Source of the DNA: Limonium bicolor
Taxonomy: Eukaryota > Streptophyta > Magnoliopsida > Caryophyllales > Plumbaginaceae
Assembly (NCBI GenBank): GCA_023374045.1
Contig: CM041776.1
Coordinates: forward strand, 45,328,171 to 45,392,170
Reading direction: 5' to 3'
Length of the DNA stretch: 64,000 nucleotides
Below the pieces are notes generated by a model. The model made no database searches, was not told where the DNA came from, and worked only from the letters and a program-made list of their open reading frames with translations. A program made the position numbers and the translations under genes. Shown here piece by piece: positions 9,438-18,800 of this stretch. How positions within the stretch are numbered: position 1 is the stretch's first letter; each line of letters opens with the position of its first letter.

Positions 9438-10246
9438 CAAGATTAGAAAGGACTAATTACTTATGCACAAAACAGATAAACTTTAGAATGAAAATGTAGA
9501 TAAATATCTCCAACTAAATGACTCTAATTCATAAGTATCACTTAATCTACCTTACCTATCCAAACATACTAATGGGTAAAAAATAAAGAATTTCAAAACC
9601 GATCAAAAACTTTTGGGCTATTTTGCATAAGGGATTTTTGTAATCTCTCCTTTTTCCGGTTTCCATCATTCAGCTCTATTTTTCAAGAGTTTCTGAATGT
9701 GGCCAAGACACTCATCGATGGTTTTTATTATTCAGCCCTATTTTGCAAGGGTTTCTGAATCAACCATGATTTTTTTCGCATTGAAAAACGGGGGATTTAG
9801 GAGAAAAATAAAAGGAAAAACTCTCTTATCTTGCTTTTATTCAGAGGTAGTTCATTGCAACCTCAAGGAATATGATGCTTTTCCTTTGGGAGAAGATTTT
9901 TCTTTCTTTTTGTTTTCTTTTTCTTCTTCTTCTTTCTTTTGCACAAAACCCTTTTTAAGATTTTTACCCAAAAGATTTTTCACAATTTGAAAAGAAAAGA
10001 ATAACACCCAGAAGTATATAAAGGAAAGAATTAGGAGAAAGATCATGTACTCATGTTAAATAAAAAGAATCAAGAAGTTAAAAACAGGAATCTATAAGTC
10101 ATTAGAAAGCTTACCTCTTGAGAGAACAAGCATTTAGTCATTCCTAATCTTATCTCAATCAAAAACATGCAAAAAGTTTAGTAAAACATTGATAAAACTC
10201 ACAACTTATGCATATTATAAATAAAACTTATTTTTTAAGGGGGGTC
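9438..10246 (-). other. 3' untranslated region of the gag-only element
   Basis: Between the gag-proximal hairpins and the terminal polypurine tract there is no supported coding sequence; this is where pol would be in an autonomous relative. It contains the paired 31-base hairpins at 9668-9760 and a pyrimidine-rich TTC/TTTC microsatellite at about 9899-9942. Open frames (9697-9990 plus, 9852-10046 minus) are low-complexity. Confidence 0.75.
9668..9760. repeat. Two 31-base hairpins with a compensating change
   Basis: Units at 9668-9698 and 9730-9760 (62 bp apart) both have ATTCAG at the start and CTGAAT at the end. The inner stem is CTCT with AGAG in the first and CCCT with AGGG in the second, so the pair T-A has become C-G. 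Loops (ATTTTTCA and ATTTTGCA) and the TTT bulge are kept. Confidence 0.8.
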
Positions 10247-10285
10247 CCTGCCCTACACTTGGCAGGAACACTGTCCCCAGTGTTC
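10247..10285 (-). promoter_or_regulatory. Internal hairpin plus AAGTGTAGGG module
   Basis: Minus strand: perfect 8-bp stem GAACACTG/CAGTGTTC with a four-base loop (10285-10266), then a short spacer and AAGTGTAGGGC (10260-10250), then a G/A-rich run. CCTGCC/GGCAGG additionally pair around the AAGTGTAG word. In Athila/Tat elements a GGGGACA hairpin followed by AAGTGTGGGG marks the end of pol, so this is likely the retained post-pol signal of an ancestor that lost pol. Confidence 0.75.
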
Positions 10286-10433
10286 AAAAGAAACAACAAA
10301 AAGAAGTAAAACGTTTTTTTTAAGATTACTAAAATAAATATTTTGAAAGAATTAAAAAAAAACAATTCATAAAAGAAATAAAAGAGAAAGGTAAGAAGGG
10401 CTCCCCTGTTTGACATTGAAGGTGTGAGGAGGA

Positions 10434-10461
10434 CCCGCCCTACACTTAGCCTTTTAGGCTA
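10434..10461 (-). promoter_or_regulatory. Hairpin plus AAGTGTAGGG module at the gag stop
   Basis: Minus strand: 6-bp stem TAGCCT/AGGCTA with a three-base loop (10461-10447), then AAGTGTAGGGCGGG. The gag stop codon TAA (10448-10446) lies at the base of this hairpin. It is the third copy of the module in the element, with a stem unlike the other two. Confidence 0.65.
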
Positions 10462-10877
10462 TTTGGCATTATCGGAGATCCTGGGCAGAATGGTGACCGA
10501 ATTCGCATGCTCCGTGGATTGGTTTGCGTTTGGGATGGGAGTTGACCTTGCTGTCTTGGTTGCATCAGAAGTTGCTGTAATTGCAACTGCAACGATTTGT
10601 GCTCTTTGCGAATGGTCGAGATCTCGTTGTGAGTGTCCCGAGTCTTGTTCATCAGGGCTGACATCATGTCACAAAGTTCATCCATTTCAGCCTCTGATGA
10701 TGATGTAGGATGGGATGGTCTGTATTGCCTTAGACCTCCCTGGTAGCCGGCTTGACTTTGGAAGTGTTGAGGGGGCTGATTCCCCTGTTGCCATGGCTGC
10801 CGATACCCTTGGTTACTCACATAGTTGACTTCCTCAACATTCTGAAAGTTAGGCATGTCAGGGCTTGGGGCGTGTGG
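10446..10877 (-). pseudogene. Gag C-terminal extension after an in-frame stop
   Basis: This stretch continues the frame of the upstream gag with no frameshift; only one TGA (10880-10878) separates them. The product is rich in Q, P, G and N (repeated QQ, PRQQGQ), with a helical EMDELCDMMSALMNK segment and a KEHKSLQLQLQQLL coiled-coil-like run. Such Q/N-rich tails containing EEVNYV follow the zinc-knuckle position in Athila/Tat Gag. The TGA falls where a Cys-containing knuckle would be expected and no complete CCHC motif is visible. Either this is a simple loss of the tail, or it is reached by readthrough. Confidence 0.75.
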
Positions 10878-11732
10878 TCATGCACTAACCACGTTCGCCT
10901 GTTGAGGAAGTTTGTTCATTGCTATTTGCTCCACCACTTTTTGTAGAGCGCTAACTTTCGTGGAAGTTTGAGCATTGCTCTCCAACAACTGCTCATGACT
11001 TTGCATCAATTTGTCAAATTTTGCATCGCCCTCTCCCACTTGATATAAACCAGCGGTACTATCCCTGGTTCCACCGGTGGCCCAATCTCTAATCTCTTCA
11101 CAAAGAGATTCAATTCCAAAGAGGAATTGATCTCCAGGCTTCTTCAATATGTCTGCACCAAGGGAGGATAGGATCATCGTCTTGCATTGGTTGACCAATC
11201 CTTTGTAAAACAACTGAGATAGTTGTTCCTTGGTGAGGTCGTGGTGTGGACATGTGCGCAGCAACCCTTTGAATCTGTCCCAAGTCTCACAGATGTTCTC
11301 CGAGCTAGGTTGTCTAAAGTTGTAAATGTCGGCGATCATCTCCAGGGTGCGACTAGGGGGCATGAATTTGTCATAAAACTTGGTTGTCATGTCCTCCCAT
11401 GTGGTGATGGTACTGGGGGTTAGACTGTGGTACCACTTGCTGGCGTTCCCCGTAAGGCTATAGGGAAAAAGGGAAAGTCTGGCGTATTGGAGGACATTGT
11501 TTGTGGAGGTTAGGCTGTTTGTATGTTGTAGAAATTTGGTGATGTGGAGCAAGGCATCGTCCGGGTTTGTACCGTCGAACATACCCAACTCCTTGATGCA
11601 TCGGATTTGATGATATGGCTTAAGTTTTTGCCATTCTTCGTATTCATTTTGTGGAAGGAGAGGGAGGTCAATTGCGGGCTTTTGGCCTTGGTTAGAAGGC
11701 CGGTTTATATTTTGGACGGTAGGTGCTGCCAT
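10878..11732 (-). CDS. gag: Retrotransposon Gag (capsid-type), 284 aa
   Basis: Structural protein that would form the virus-like particle of the retroelement in the cytoplasm and package its RNA. The first ~30 residues are a polar leader. Residues ~45-215 are a Retrotrans_gag-type domain, recognisable from LSLFPYSLTGNASKWYHSL, then TTWEDMTTKFYDKFMPPSRT, then FRQPSSENICETWDRFKGLL and CPHHDLTKEQLSQLFYKGL. C-terminal to this is a heptad-like region with repeated L and V (about 240-275). The chosen Met is the first in the frame and follows a ~640-base leader from the primer site. The frame ends at TGA, after which the same frame stays open for 143 more codons (10446-10877). It is the only supported protein in the window. 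No pol follows, so the element is non-autonomous. Family assignment to Tat/Athila Gag is by recognisable motif order, not by a search. Confidence 0.9.
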   Translation of the reverse strand: MAAPTVQNINRPSNQGQKPAIDLPLLPQNEYEEWQKLKPYHQIRCIKELGMFDGTNPDDALLHITKFLQHTNSLTSTNNVLQYARLSLFPYSLTGNASKWYHSLTPSTITTWEDMTTKFYDKFMPPSRTLEMIADIYNFRQPSSENICETWDRFKGLLRTCPHHDLTKEQLSQLFYKGLVNQCKTMILSSLGADILKKPGDQFLFGIESLCEEIRDWATGGTRDSTAGLYQVGEGDAKFDKLMQSHEQLLESNAQTSTKVSALQKVVEQIAMNKLPQQANVVSA

Positions 11733-11983
11733 TGATGTAGGAGGTAGGTGTTGGTGGTTTCTTCATTGACGAATGGAGCAAAGAAGAGTCCTCTCGATTT
11801 CTGGGTCTAAATCTGCAAATCTTCAGGAGAATTCATGGACCGCAGAAGCATTCACTTTGATAACTTCAGGAGGAGCAAGAGAAAACGTTATAATACTTCG
11901 TAATAATAAAAGAATTAATATAATGACATAATTAAACTTACGAAAATACAAGAAGAAATAAATTTTTGGTTATACCGGACAGA

Positions 11984-12049
11984 GTGCCGGGTGACTCTTA
12001 CCCGGCAGTGGACTTCCTCCACTAATGCCGGGTTTAAACCATCCGGCAT
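11984..12049. repeat. Three-hairpin leader module, copy proximal to gag
   Basis: Three adjacent stems: TGCCGGGT with ACCCGGCA (unit 11984-12008); AGTGGA with TCCACT around a CTTCC loop (12007-12023); ATGCCGG with CCGGCAT (12025-12049), whose loop holds the palindrome GTTTAAAC. An AGCCCGGCT half-site follows. The outer hairpins span exactly 25 bp each. Confidence 0.85.
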
Positions 12050-12188
12050 GTAGCCCGGCTTGACCAAAAAAATGCAAAATAAAAAGATATGGAAAGTAAG
12101 AGATAATCCAAGTGTAAGACATAAAATGTAAGGTATCTTGCCTAACTGTCCCTACTAATTATGGCTAAAATATTGAGTAAAACTGAAC

Positions 12189-12255
12189 ATGGCCGGATAA
12201 CTTCTGTCCGGCATCGGACTTCCTCCGAGTATGCCGGATGTAGAACATCCGGCAT
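12189..12255. repeat. Three-hairpin leader module, copy proximal to PBS
   Basis: Same order as the copy at 11984-12049: GCCGGA with TCCGGC (12189-12214), TCGGA with TCCGA around the identical CTTCC loop (12214-12228), and an 11-bp perfect stem ATGCCGGATGT/ACATCCGGCAT with a three-base loop (12231-12255). A CCCGGCAT half-site follows. Arms differ from the other copy but pairing is maintained. Confidence 0.88.
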
Positions 12256-12375
12256 TATACCCGGCATATTCAACCGAAAAAAATGAACAACTTAAATTAA
12301 AGAATCAAAGAATTAAAAAATAAAGAATAAAGAATAGGGTGTTTTACCGAATTTAGGACTTGGACTAATTCCAAG

Positions 12376-12393
12376 TCCCCGGCAACGGCGCCA
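12376..12393 (-). promoter_or_regulatory. Primer binding site, tRNA-Asp
   Basis: Plus strand TCCCCGGCAACGGCGCCA equals the 3' end of plant tRNA-Asp including CCA, so the minus-strand RNA is perfectly complementary over 18 bases. It sits three bases inside the 5' LTR boundary. This site is typical of Athila/Tat elements and fixes the element's orientation as minus. Confidence 0.92.
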
Positions 12394-12396
12394 ATT

Positions 12397-13896
12397 TGCT
12401 AACAGAAAATTTGTTAGGGTAAAACTATATATAAAAAATAAAATGATAAACTAAACCTACAACTCTACTACGGTAGCAAAATAAAACCCGGTCGGAGTAT
12501 AGTGTAAATATATCACGACCGAGAGTATCGAACCCAAGGGACTTATAGAAAACTAGTCCTAATCCGGGCAAAAGCCTATTCTATAATAAAAGGGGGGAAA
12601 AGTAAATGTAAGTATAAATTAAGAAACTATCTAAAACCTAATCTAAAATAGTATTTATAATGATCTACCCTAGATTCGTAATGGTAAACGTCATAAAACA
12701 CATATAATCACCCAGGAAAAGAATAAACTTCAATCAACCAACTCTTGATAGTGCCGGATATCATGCCGGACAGAAGGCGCACGGCAGATTCAAAAACCTT
12801 GAACGTGCCGGACGTCTTGTACCCGGCATGCCACCCGGCATTATCAAAATGGCAAACTACTTCTCCAGTTCGAACCCGAACCAAGAACTCCCTAATCATT
12901 ATCGAAGACTAGCAAATATTTGGTAATCAACGAACCGACAAGGGAGAATAACATGGCTAATACTAAATCTTAGGTTTTCATCCTCTAAATTGTAGAAGAC
13001 AAATGGAAAGACCACCTAGAGTTTCTCAACCTTTCTGCCTTAATAAAGTCAGAATTTGAAGTAAATGGAAGGAGAAGCAACTTCATTCCAATTGCAAGAA
13101 ACACAAAACTCCAAGTTGAAACTTATGTCTTTTATTGAATAATCATAGTGTGTTTACAAAGAGAACCATTTCTAACCAGAGAAGACAAAGAATTCTACAT
13201 CACCATCCACACAACTACAAGAAGAGAATACAAAAGGGAGAAGGAGATGTTAATAGCCTTAACCCGACAAGGTCTTCTTCTTCTCTTGCGTGGATGGATC
13301 CGTAGACTTCTTTGGGCACCAACAATGGAGTGAGGCGAAAATATAAAAGTGAATGGAGTGGATTTGGTATGTTGAAGTGTGTCAATTGATGTAGACTCTC
13401 GGCCTATTTATAGGGCTTCAAAGTGTTGTTTGCCGGGCGACGTGCCGGATCACCAGTAGCCGGCACACGTGGGAAATGTGCCCAACTGTTAACGGCCGAA
13501 ACCGTCAATTCCGCGAAACAGTACATATGCCGGGTAGGATATACCTGGCATCACACCCGGCAGCGGTTGGAAATCACGTGGAACACATGTGCTGTCGTAT
13601 GGTCAACCGAAGCGACTCTATACTCATGCCGGATAGAATTTACCCGGCATCGCATCCGGCAAGACCTCTTTTCTGTTCTGTGCTCATGCCGTGTAGAACC
13701 AAAAACCGGCACTGAGTCCGGCATCAATGGAATTCTGCCTAGAGATGCATTCCTTGTATGTAAAACACATAAAACATAAGACTGTACAAATAATATACTT
13801 AACGCTTAATCTAACATAAATAAACATATATAACTTTATTTAGATAGATATAATATTAAATCTAATGCATAAATATGATAAGTCTGCGGCTTATCA
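12397..13896 (-). repeat. 5' LTR of the gag-only element
   Basis: 1500 bp, plus-strand ends TGCTAACAG and GGCTTATCA. It holds the TATA box at 13403-13414 and palindromes at 12805-12829, 13527-13551, 13626-13650 and about 13686-13712. The palindromes are slightly more damaged here than in the other LTR: ATACCTGGCA replaces ATACCCGGCA, and there is a two-base insertion in the last one. Confidence 0.93.
13403..13414 (-). promoter_or_regulatory. TATA box of 5' LTR
   Basis: CCTATAAATAGG on the minus strand, identical to the copy in the other LTR. It is correctly oriented to transcribe the element towards gag; the transcript would start roughly 25-35 bases further along the minus strand. Confidence 0.75.
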
Positions 13897-13901
13897 GTAT
13901 T
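13897..13901. repeat. Target-site duplication, right copy (GTATT)
   Basis: Identical to 7884-7888, confirming insertion by an integrase and intact element ends. Confidence 0.92.
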
Positions 13902-13974
13902 TTCCTCAACAGGGATAATAACCCCGCAAACAGAATGCAAAACGGAAGTCAAATGAACATTTTAGCTGAAATCA

Positions 13975-14275
13975 GAGAGGTGTTCGAACATTTGTCTAAG
14001 CTTACAAGTCATCCGGACAAATGCTATGACTCAAAACAGAGATCTCCAAACATGTGTTCAAACTTACAAGTCTGAAAAGGGCCTGAAAAAAAAAAAACGA
14101 GGTGTCTAGACTTGTGTCCGGGCTTACAAGTTTGGACACAAGTTGAACCCAAACCCAGACATCGTCCTCTCACCCCGTCCGAACATATAAGTATGGATAG
14201 AAGTCCGGACAAAGCATAACTGTCAAATAACAAAGGCGTTCAATACCTGTCTGGACATACAAGTCCAGACTGGAC
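13975..14275. repeat. Array of hairpins with a conserved ACAAGT loop
   Basis: Successive units each contain CTTACAAGT, ATACAAGT or ATATAAGT inside differing arms. Examples: CATTTGTC with GACAAATG (13989-14023), ACTTGTGTCC with GGACACAAGT (14110-14143), GTCTGGAC with GTCCAGAC (14249-14270). A weaker GTCCG/CGGAC pair lies around 14178-14210. The loop word is kept while arms change in a paired way. The parent element is not identified. Confidence 0.75.
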
Positions 14276-14945
14276 GAACACTGCAAAATCGAAAGTGACA
14301 AAAGACGAACTCAAAGCCAGAAAATCACCATCACTAACATCTCACTTTTGATATCGAAGTAGACAAATCAACAAAACCCATGGGGTTTAACAGAGAAAAA
14401 CGCAAGAAGTCCAATTCAAGTTGGTACCATAATCAAATAAGAGAGTTCATCAAAAAAAAATTAGAAACGAATCCCTACGGGTGAGCACACCCACACCGAT
14501 TCCAGCTCCCACCTATTTCTAATCGAAGAACCGTAAGGCTCTAAAGATCCCCACAACACACCCTTCGAATCTCCACTCAAAACTCAACGAACGAATGACA
14601 GAATTAACCAGAAGTAGAAACCAAAATCAGGAACAGGAAGGGAACAAATAAAAGAACAAACACAAAAAAACCCGCAACCCAAACCTGAAATCCGACGGTC
14701 TAATAGACCAGAACTCCACGAGCAGAACCATCCGAACGATTTTATACATTGGAAGAAGAAACAAAGGAAAAAAAGGAGAAGAGGAGTAGAGGGAGATTAG
14801 CACGGGAAATAGGAAAGAGGAAGGAGGAAGGAGGAAAAGAAATAACGTGTAATGAAACTCCTTTCTAACTTATTAAAACAAATCTAAAAGACCATTTTAC
14901 CCTCCCCCTGTCTAAGCTTATAAAGTCAACCTCTCATGACACAAC
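14276..14945. other. Unassigned DNA, no gene seen
   Basis: A-rich on the plus strand with a purine-rich run (about 14755-14845, AGGAAGGAGG-type). This composition resembles the leader of a minus-strand transposon transcript. No open frame or motif is convincing. Confidence 0.45.
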
Positions 14946-15039
14946 TCAATAATAAGATAAAAAAATAACACAATACTCCCTTTTCACACATGAACAAGAA
15001 AAAAAACTGGGGCACAACATAATCAAAGTAGCATTATTA

Positions 15040-15867
15040 ACATTAGCTTGCCTAAATACCAAGTAGTCATCAGTGAAGAATAATGAATGAATATCAAACC
15101 CCAAACCTTTAGTGAGTAACCCCTTGTAACTATAGCTTCTAATGAAAACTTTTAGACTTGTAGACAAAACTTTCTTGTAACATAGAAATAGATATGGCGG
15201 TCGGGGACCCTGACGCAAACCCCTTTTAGTCCGAAAGACTCTACCCGGGCAACCATTTACTAAACTGTAATTGTAACAGATGTAAGACATATCTCAAACA
15301 ACCACCCGCACCCAATTTCACTGAAAACCATTACCCAAAGAACTGAGAATAGAAATGGCCATTCAACTCTATCAAAGGATTTCCTCAAAGGATTCACCGT
15401 ATCAGCTTAAGTGCAACATGACCCCTAAAACCTGCCCTAGAGCCCCGTATACAGTGGAGAAATTCATGCACAATATTATATTATTACTTATTAAACGATC
15501 AGGGATAAACACTACTTGATATGTAGATATAATCATACTCATGAAAGGCATAACCCTGTTTACAAGAACCTTAGAAACGACTCGATATAGTGTATTACAA
15601 AGAGATATGGGTCTTAATCCTTCATTGAGCAAGTCCCATCCCTCTTAGGAATTAACAATATATATGCCCTGGTTAGATGAGGATATTAGCATGATTTAAA
15701 CAACACACAGAACATCATAAACAAAGTTGTTACCAACAATATCCTAAAAGAGGTGAGGAAAGTACCATTAACTTCATCTAGACCTGAAGCTTTGTGTGGA
15801 TTCATTTCTTTAAGTGCAAACATCACCTCCTCCCTATTGTAGGATTTCGCCAGAGCTTTATTCATCT
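15040..15867 (-). pseudogene. LINE (L1-type) reverse transcriptase, broken
   Basis: Read on the minus strand, scattered frames give the ordered RT blocks of a plant L1 LINE. These are EEVMFALKEMNPHKASGLD (about 15835-15780), then GLRPISLCNTLYRVVSKVL and IPDRLISNNIILC (15632-15470). Next come an EW...FLFSVL...NWVR-like stretch with several frameshifts (15400-15300), and NGCPGRVFRTKRGLRQG (15262-15212). Last is FFTDDYLVFRQAN (about 15085-15045), where the catalytic block is F-T-D-D in place of the usual F/Y-A-D-D. At least three frame changes and internal stops make it dead. The endonuclease side is cut off exactly at the LTR beginning at 15868. Confidence 0.88.
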
Positions 15868-18800
15868 TGTAACACCCCTCTCAATTAACATATAGTAATC
15901 ACCCACGTTAATAGAAAATAAATACGTCTTACAGCGGAAGAACAATAACAACAGTAAAACTCACTCGGGTGTCACCTGCCATTACTCGCCCATGCGAGTA
16001 ACAAAGCCGAACTAAAATCCAACAATTCAGAACACACAACACTACTAAACCGCTGTGACAACGAGATATCTCCTATACATCATACTAAGTCTACATCCAT
16101 AACAGTCGACCAGTGAGCATCTACCCAAATCCCAAATAAATACAACCGTACCGTCATACATCCACAACTGATATTGTTTATACAATAAATTCTGTGTACA
16201 GTAATTACAGTAACCCTAACTACCCGGTACCCGCACTTCAGCTTCAACGTTGATCAGCAACCTGCACAATAAGTGTAGTCTCAGCGATAGACGCTGAGTA
16301 TGCCGGGCCTGGACCCTATTGGTCACTTGTCATTTTTAACCATCTTGTTATTAGATTGGTTTCATGATTTACCATTTTACAGATATAATAAATACTGTAA
16401 TAAACATGCATGATACATAACCATCCATCTAATCCAAAACAATCATTATAAATATACGCGGCACAGTCACACACCATACAATACAATAACATTGATAACT
16501 CATACGTCGTATATTAACATCATCACGTATTACATCATTCGGCCCCCCGGGCCCTCACATATCATTTGATTTGGTTAACACTGTCGGACGTCAATTAGGA
16601 CAACCCGAAATATACTCACTTGGACAGTAGTCCCACGTACACACAAGGTGCTAACTGCCCTGTTCATCTGAAGACTCCGGGACTATTTCACTTTGCCTTT
16701 GTAAAGGCGTCCATTTAGGTTGCCAAAGGCCTGGTGCCAACGGTAGCACACTCTGCCTGACGATCTATCTAGGTTCGTTCAGGATTAACTAGGGTAAACC
16801 CGATACGGGATAACCCAAGAGATCTCTACGCGCGACTAGCAGCCAGTGACTGTCTGGATTAAGGTACATCATCACATTCATTCACACTCCACTATAAACT
16901 TCATTAGTTAGGTAGTCAGTTATAGTTTTAATTATGGAGAACATCACTTATTTTGTTGGCTGCCCTGTGGGTCTTACGCATGCCTAGAATGATTCTAGGT
17001 GGTATTTATGTTCGAGTTGAAGCTCTAGGGACCGACAATGTCGTGTCCCGTCCCTAAGTGTTTTACTTAGGTTATAACTACATACTTGTAATACTTAGCG
17101 TATTAGGTCAGACAACGATAATTCTAATCACATGTCTCGCATATGTAGTTTTATATAAGTCGATCTATAGTCGACGTAGTATTAGTCCCGTAGGACGTTC
17201 GTGCATAAATTAATAATGCAGTAACACAGATATCCATCACACACATAATCACATACATACATCCACACAAGTTATTTATCAAACAAATCAGAGCCCGAGG
17301 AATTCCTCAGGACAACTCGGATCAAACCCCTTTACATACCGTACACCGTGTCAAGGTCGCGCAGTGTAGACCGCTAAGGCTATCGAGCGCGCACATCTGA
17401 AGGGCGATCTAGAAATACAAGGAACGCTAAGTGTCAATCCACATGACAGTATGATTCGGTATTTCCAAATAACGTCTGAAGTCCCGGTACTACGCCCCCG
17501 GATTTTCAAGTGTTACTAGATAAAGCATAGTTATCTTAAAAATTTCCTTACTGGTAGTAAGTATTAATATTTGGTTCAACAAAGACGTCGGTTTCTATAC
17601 GAACGTCATAGTTAACGTTTTCAACTTAGGAATTACAGTTCTAACCCGTAACGTTTTAAACGTTACGCTTTATATAACTTTGTTCGTTCTCGTATATTTT
17701 AATCCAACCGTTATATTGCATGCATAGGTATTTTTATGACCTATAGTTGCATGCATGGTTATAGTTTATAACCTATGATTGCATGTATTTCATGCAACGT
17801 TAGTTTATAATGCACGATAGATTGTTATTCCTCGGTATTCCTTATATTATTCAACTTCTCATTTATGTAACAACTTGTATTAATTTAAAACCTTACGACA
17901 TTATAGCATATAATTATACTTATAAGTTAATATTTATTATTTATTATTATATGGTTTGTAAACCATAATATATATGTGCATGTTATTTGCGCCGGTTTGC
18001 ATATAGGCATATATGTACATTGATTTCTTAATGAAATATGAAGCCTTATATTATGTGCATGTTCATTCCTCATCCAAGGTTTATTTAACCTTCCAAAAAT
18101 CATATATTAACCATAGTATTTTATGTCATTGTATACTATAGTCTTATATCCTCATTTTGATATATATATATATATAATGTATATATATGTATGCGCTAGC
18201 ATGCTAGTTTTTATAAACTATGTTTTTGACCACATAGCATTATTTAGTGTTACACTTATATCTTGATATCCTATTGTATGACATTTTATATGTCATTAAA
18301 CTTTATAACATATGGTTTTAGTAACTATTATTTTTGCCGAAAATAATACATATATATAATTCACTTGTGCCTCTTTATTCTTATAGTTTTCATTAATTGC
18401 AATATACCCACATAACTACACATGTTATAATTACCTTGTTTTATAACATCAAAACTTTGTAATAAGATATAACCTATAGTTTTGTAATATTCCTCTTTAA
18501 TTGCGAGAAGGCATGTATTTTCCATTTCATTTCATTTCAAATCCTATACTTTCCAAATACTACAATTTCACTACAATTTTTATAACATACTTAACTTACC
18601 ATATACTATAGCATTTGAATCATATAGTATGTATACTATATAGTCTCAATATTTCCGAAAAATACAAACAAACCCTTAGGTTCTTTTTTTTGTTTTAACC
18701 CTTAACTTCCCATATTTATACTTTTACCACAAATCTTATAATATTTTTACATATCATATGTTATATCATTCCAAACATTATATTATTTATAACATATAGT

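Larger units (their letters stand above)
11733..12375 (-). other. Structured 5' leader of the gag-only element
   Basis: Non-coding RNA leader between primer site and gag. It carries two copies of a three-hairpin module (12255-12189 and 12049-11984). The leader is the usual place for packaging and dimerisation signals in retroelements, so a role there is plausible but unproven. The ~250 bases nearest gag show no palindromes. Confidence 0.7.
7889..13896 (-). mobile_element. Complete gag-only LTR retrotransposon (TR-GAG-like)
   Basis: A 6008-bp element bounded by direct 1.5-kb LTRs with TG...CA ends and a perfect 5-bp target duplication. Read on the minus strand the order is LTR (13896-12397), primer site for tRNA-Asp (12393-12376), structured leader, gag (11732-10446), ~1 kb untranslated tail, polypurine region and LTR (9399-7889). 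There is no protease, reverse transcriptase, RNase H or integrase. Gag type and primer site place it in the Tat/Athila branch of Ty3/gypsy. The overall plan matches terminal-repeat retrotransposons with GAG domain, which need polymerase in trans. The two LTRs are very similar, suggesting fairly recent movement. Confidence 0.9.

Noticed and set aside
10424..10946. Plus-strand frames opposite gag (10424-10708, 10752-10946)
   Set aside because: Shadows of the minus-strand gag reading frame.
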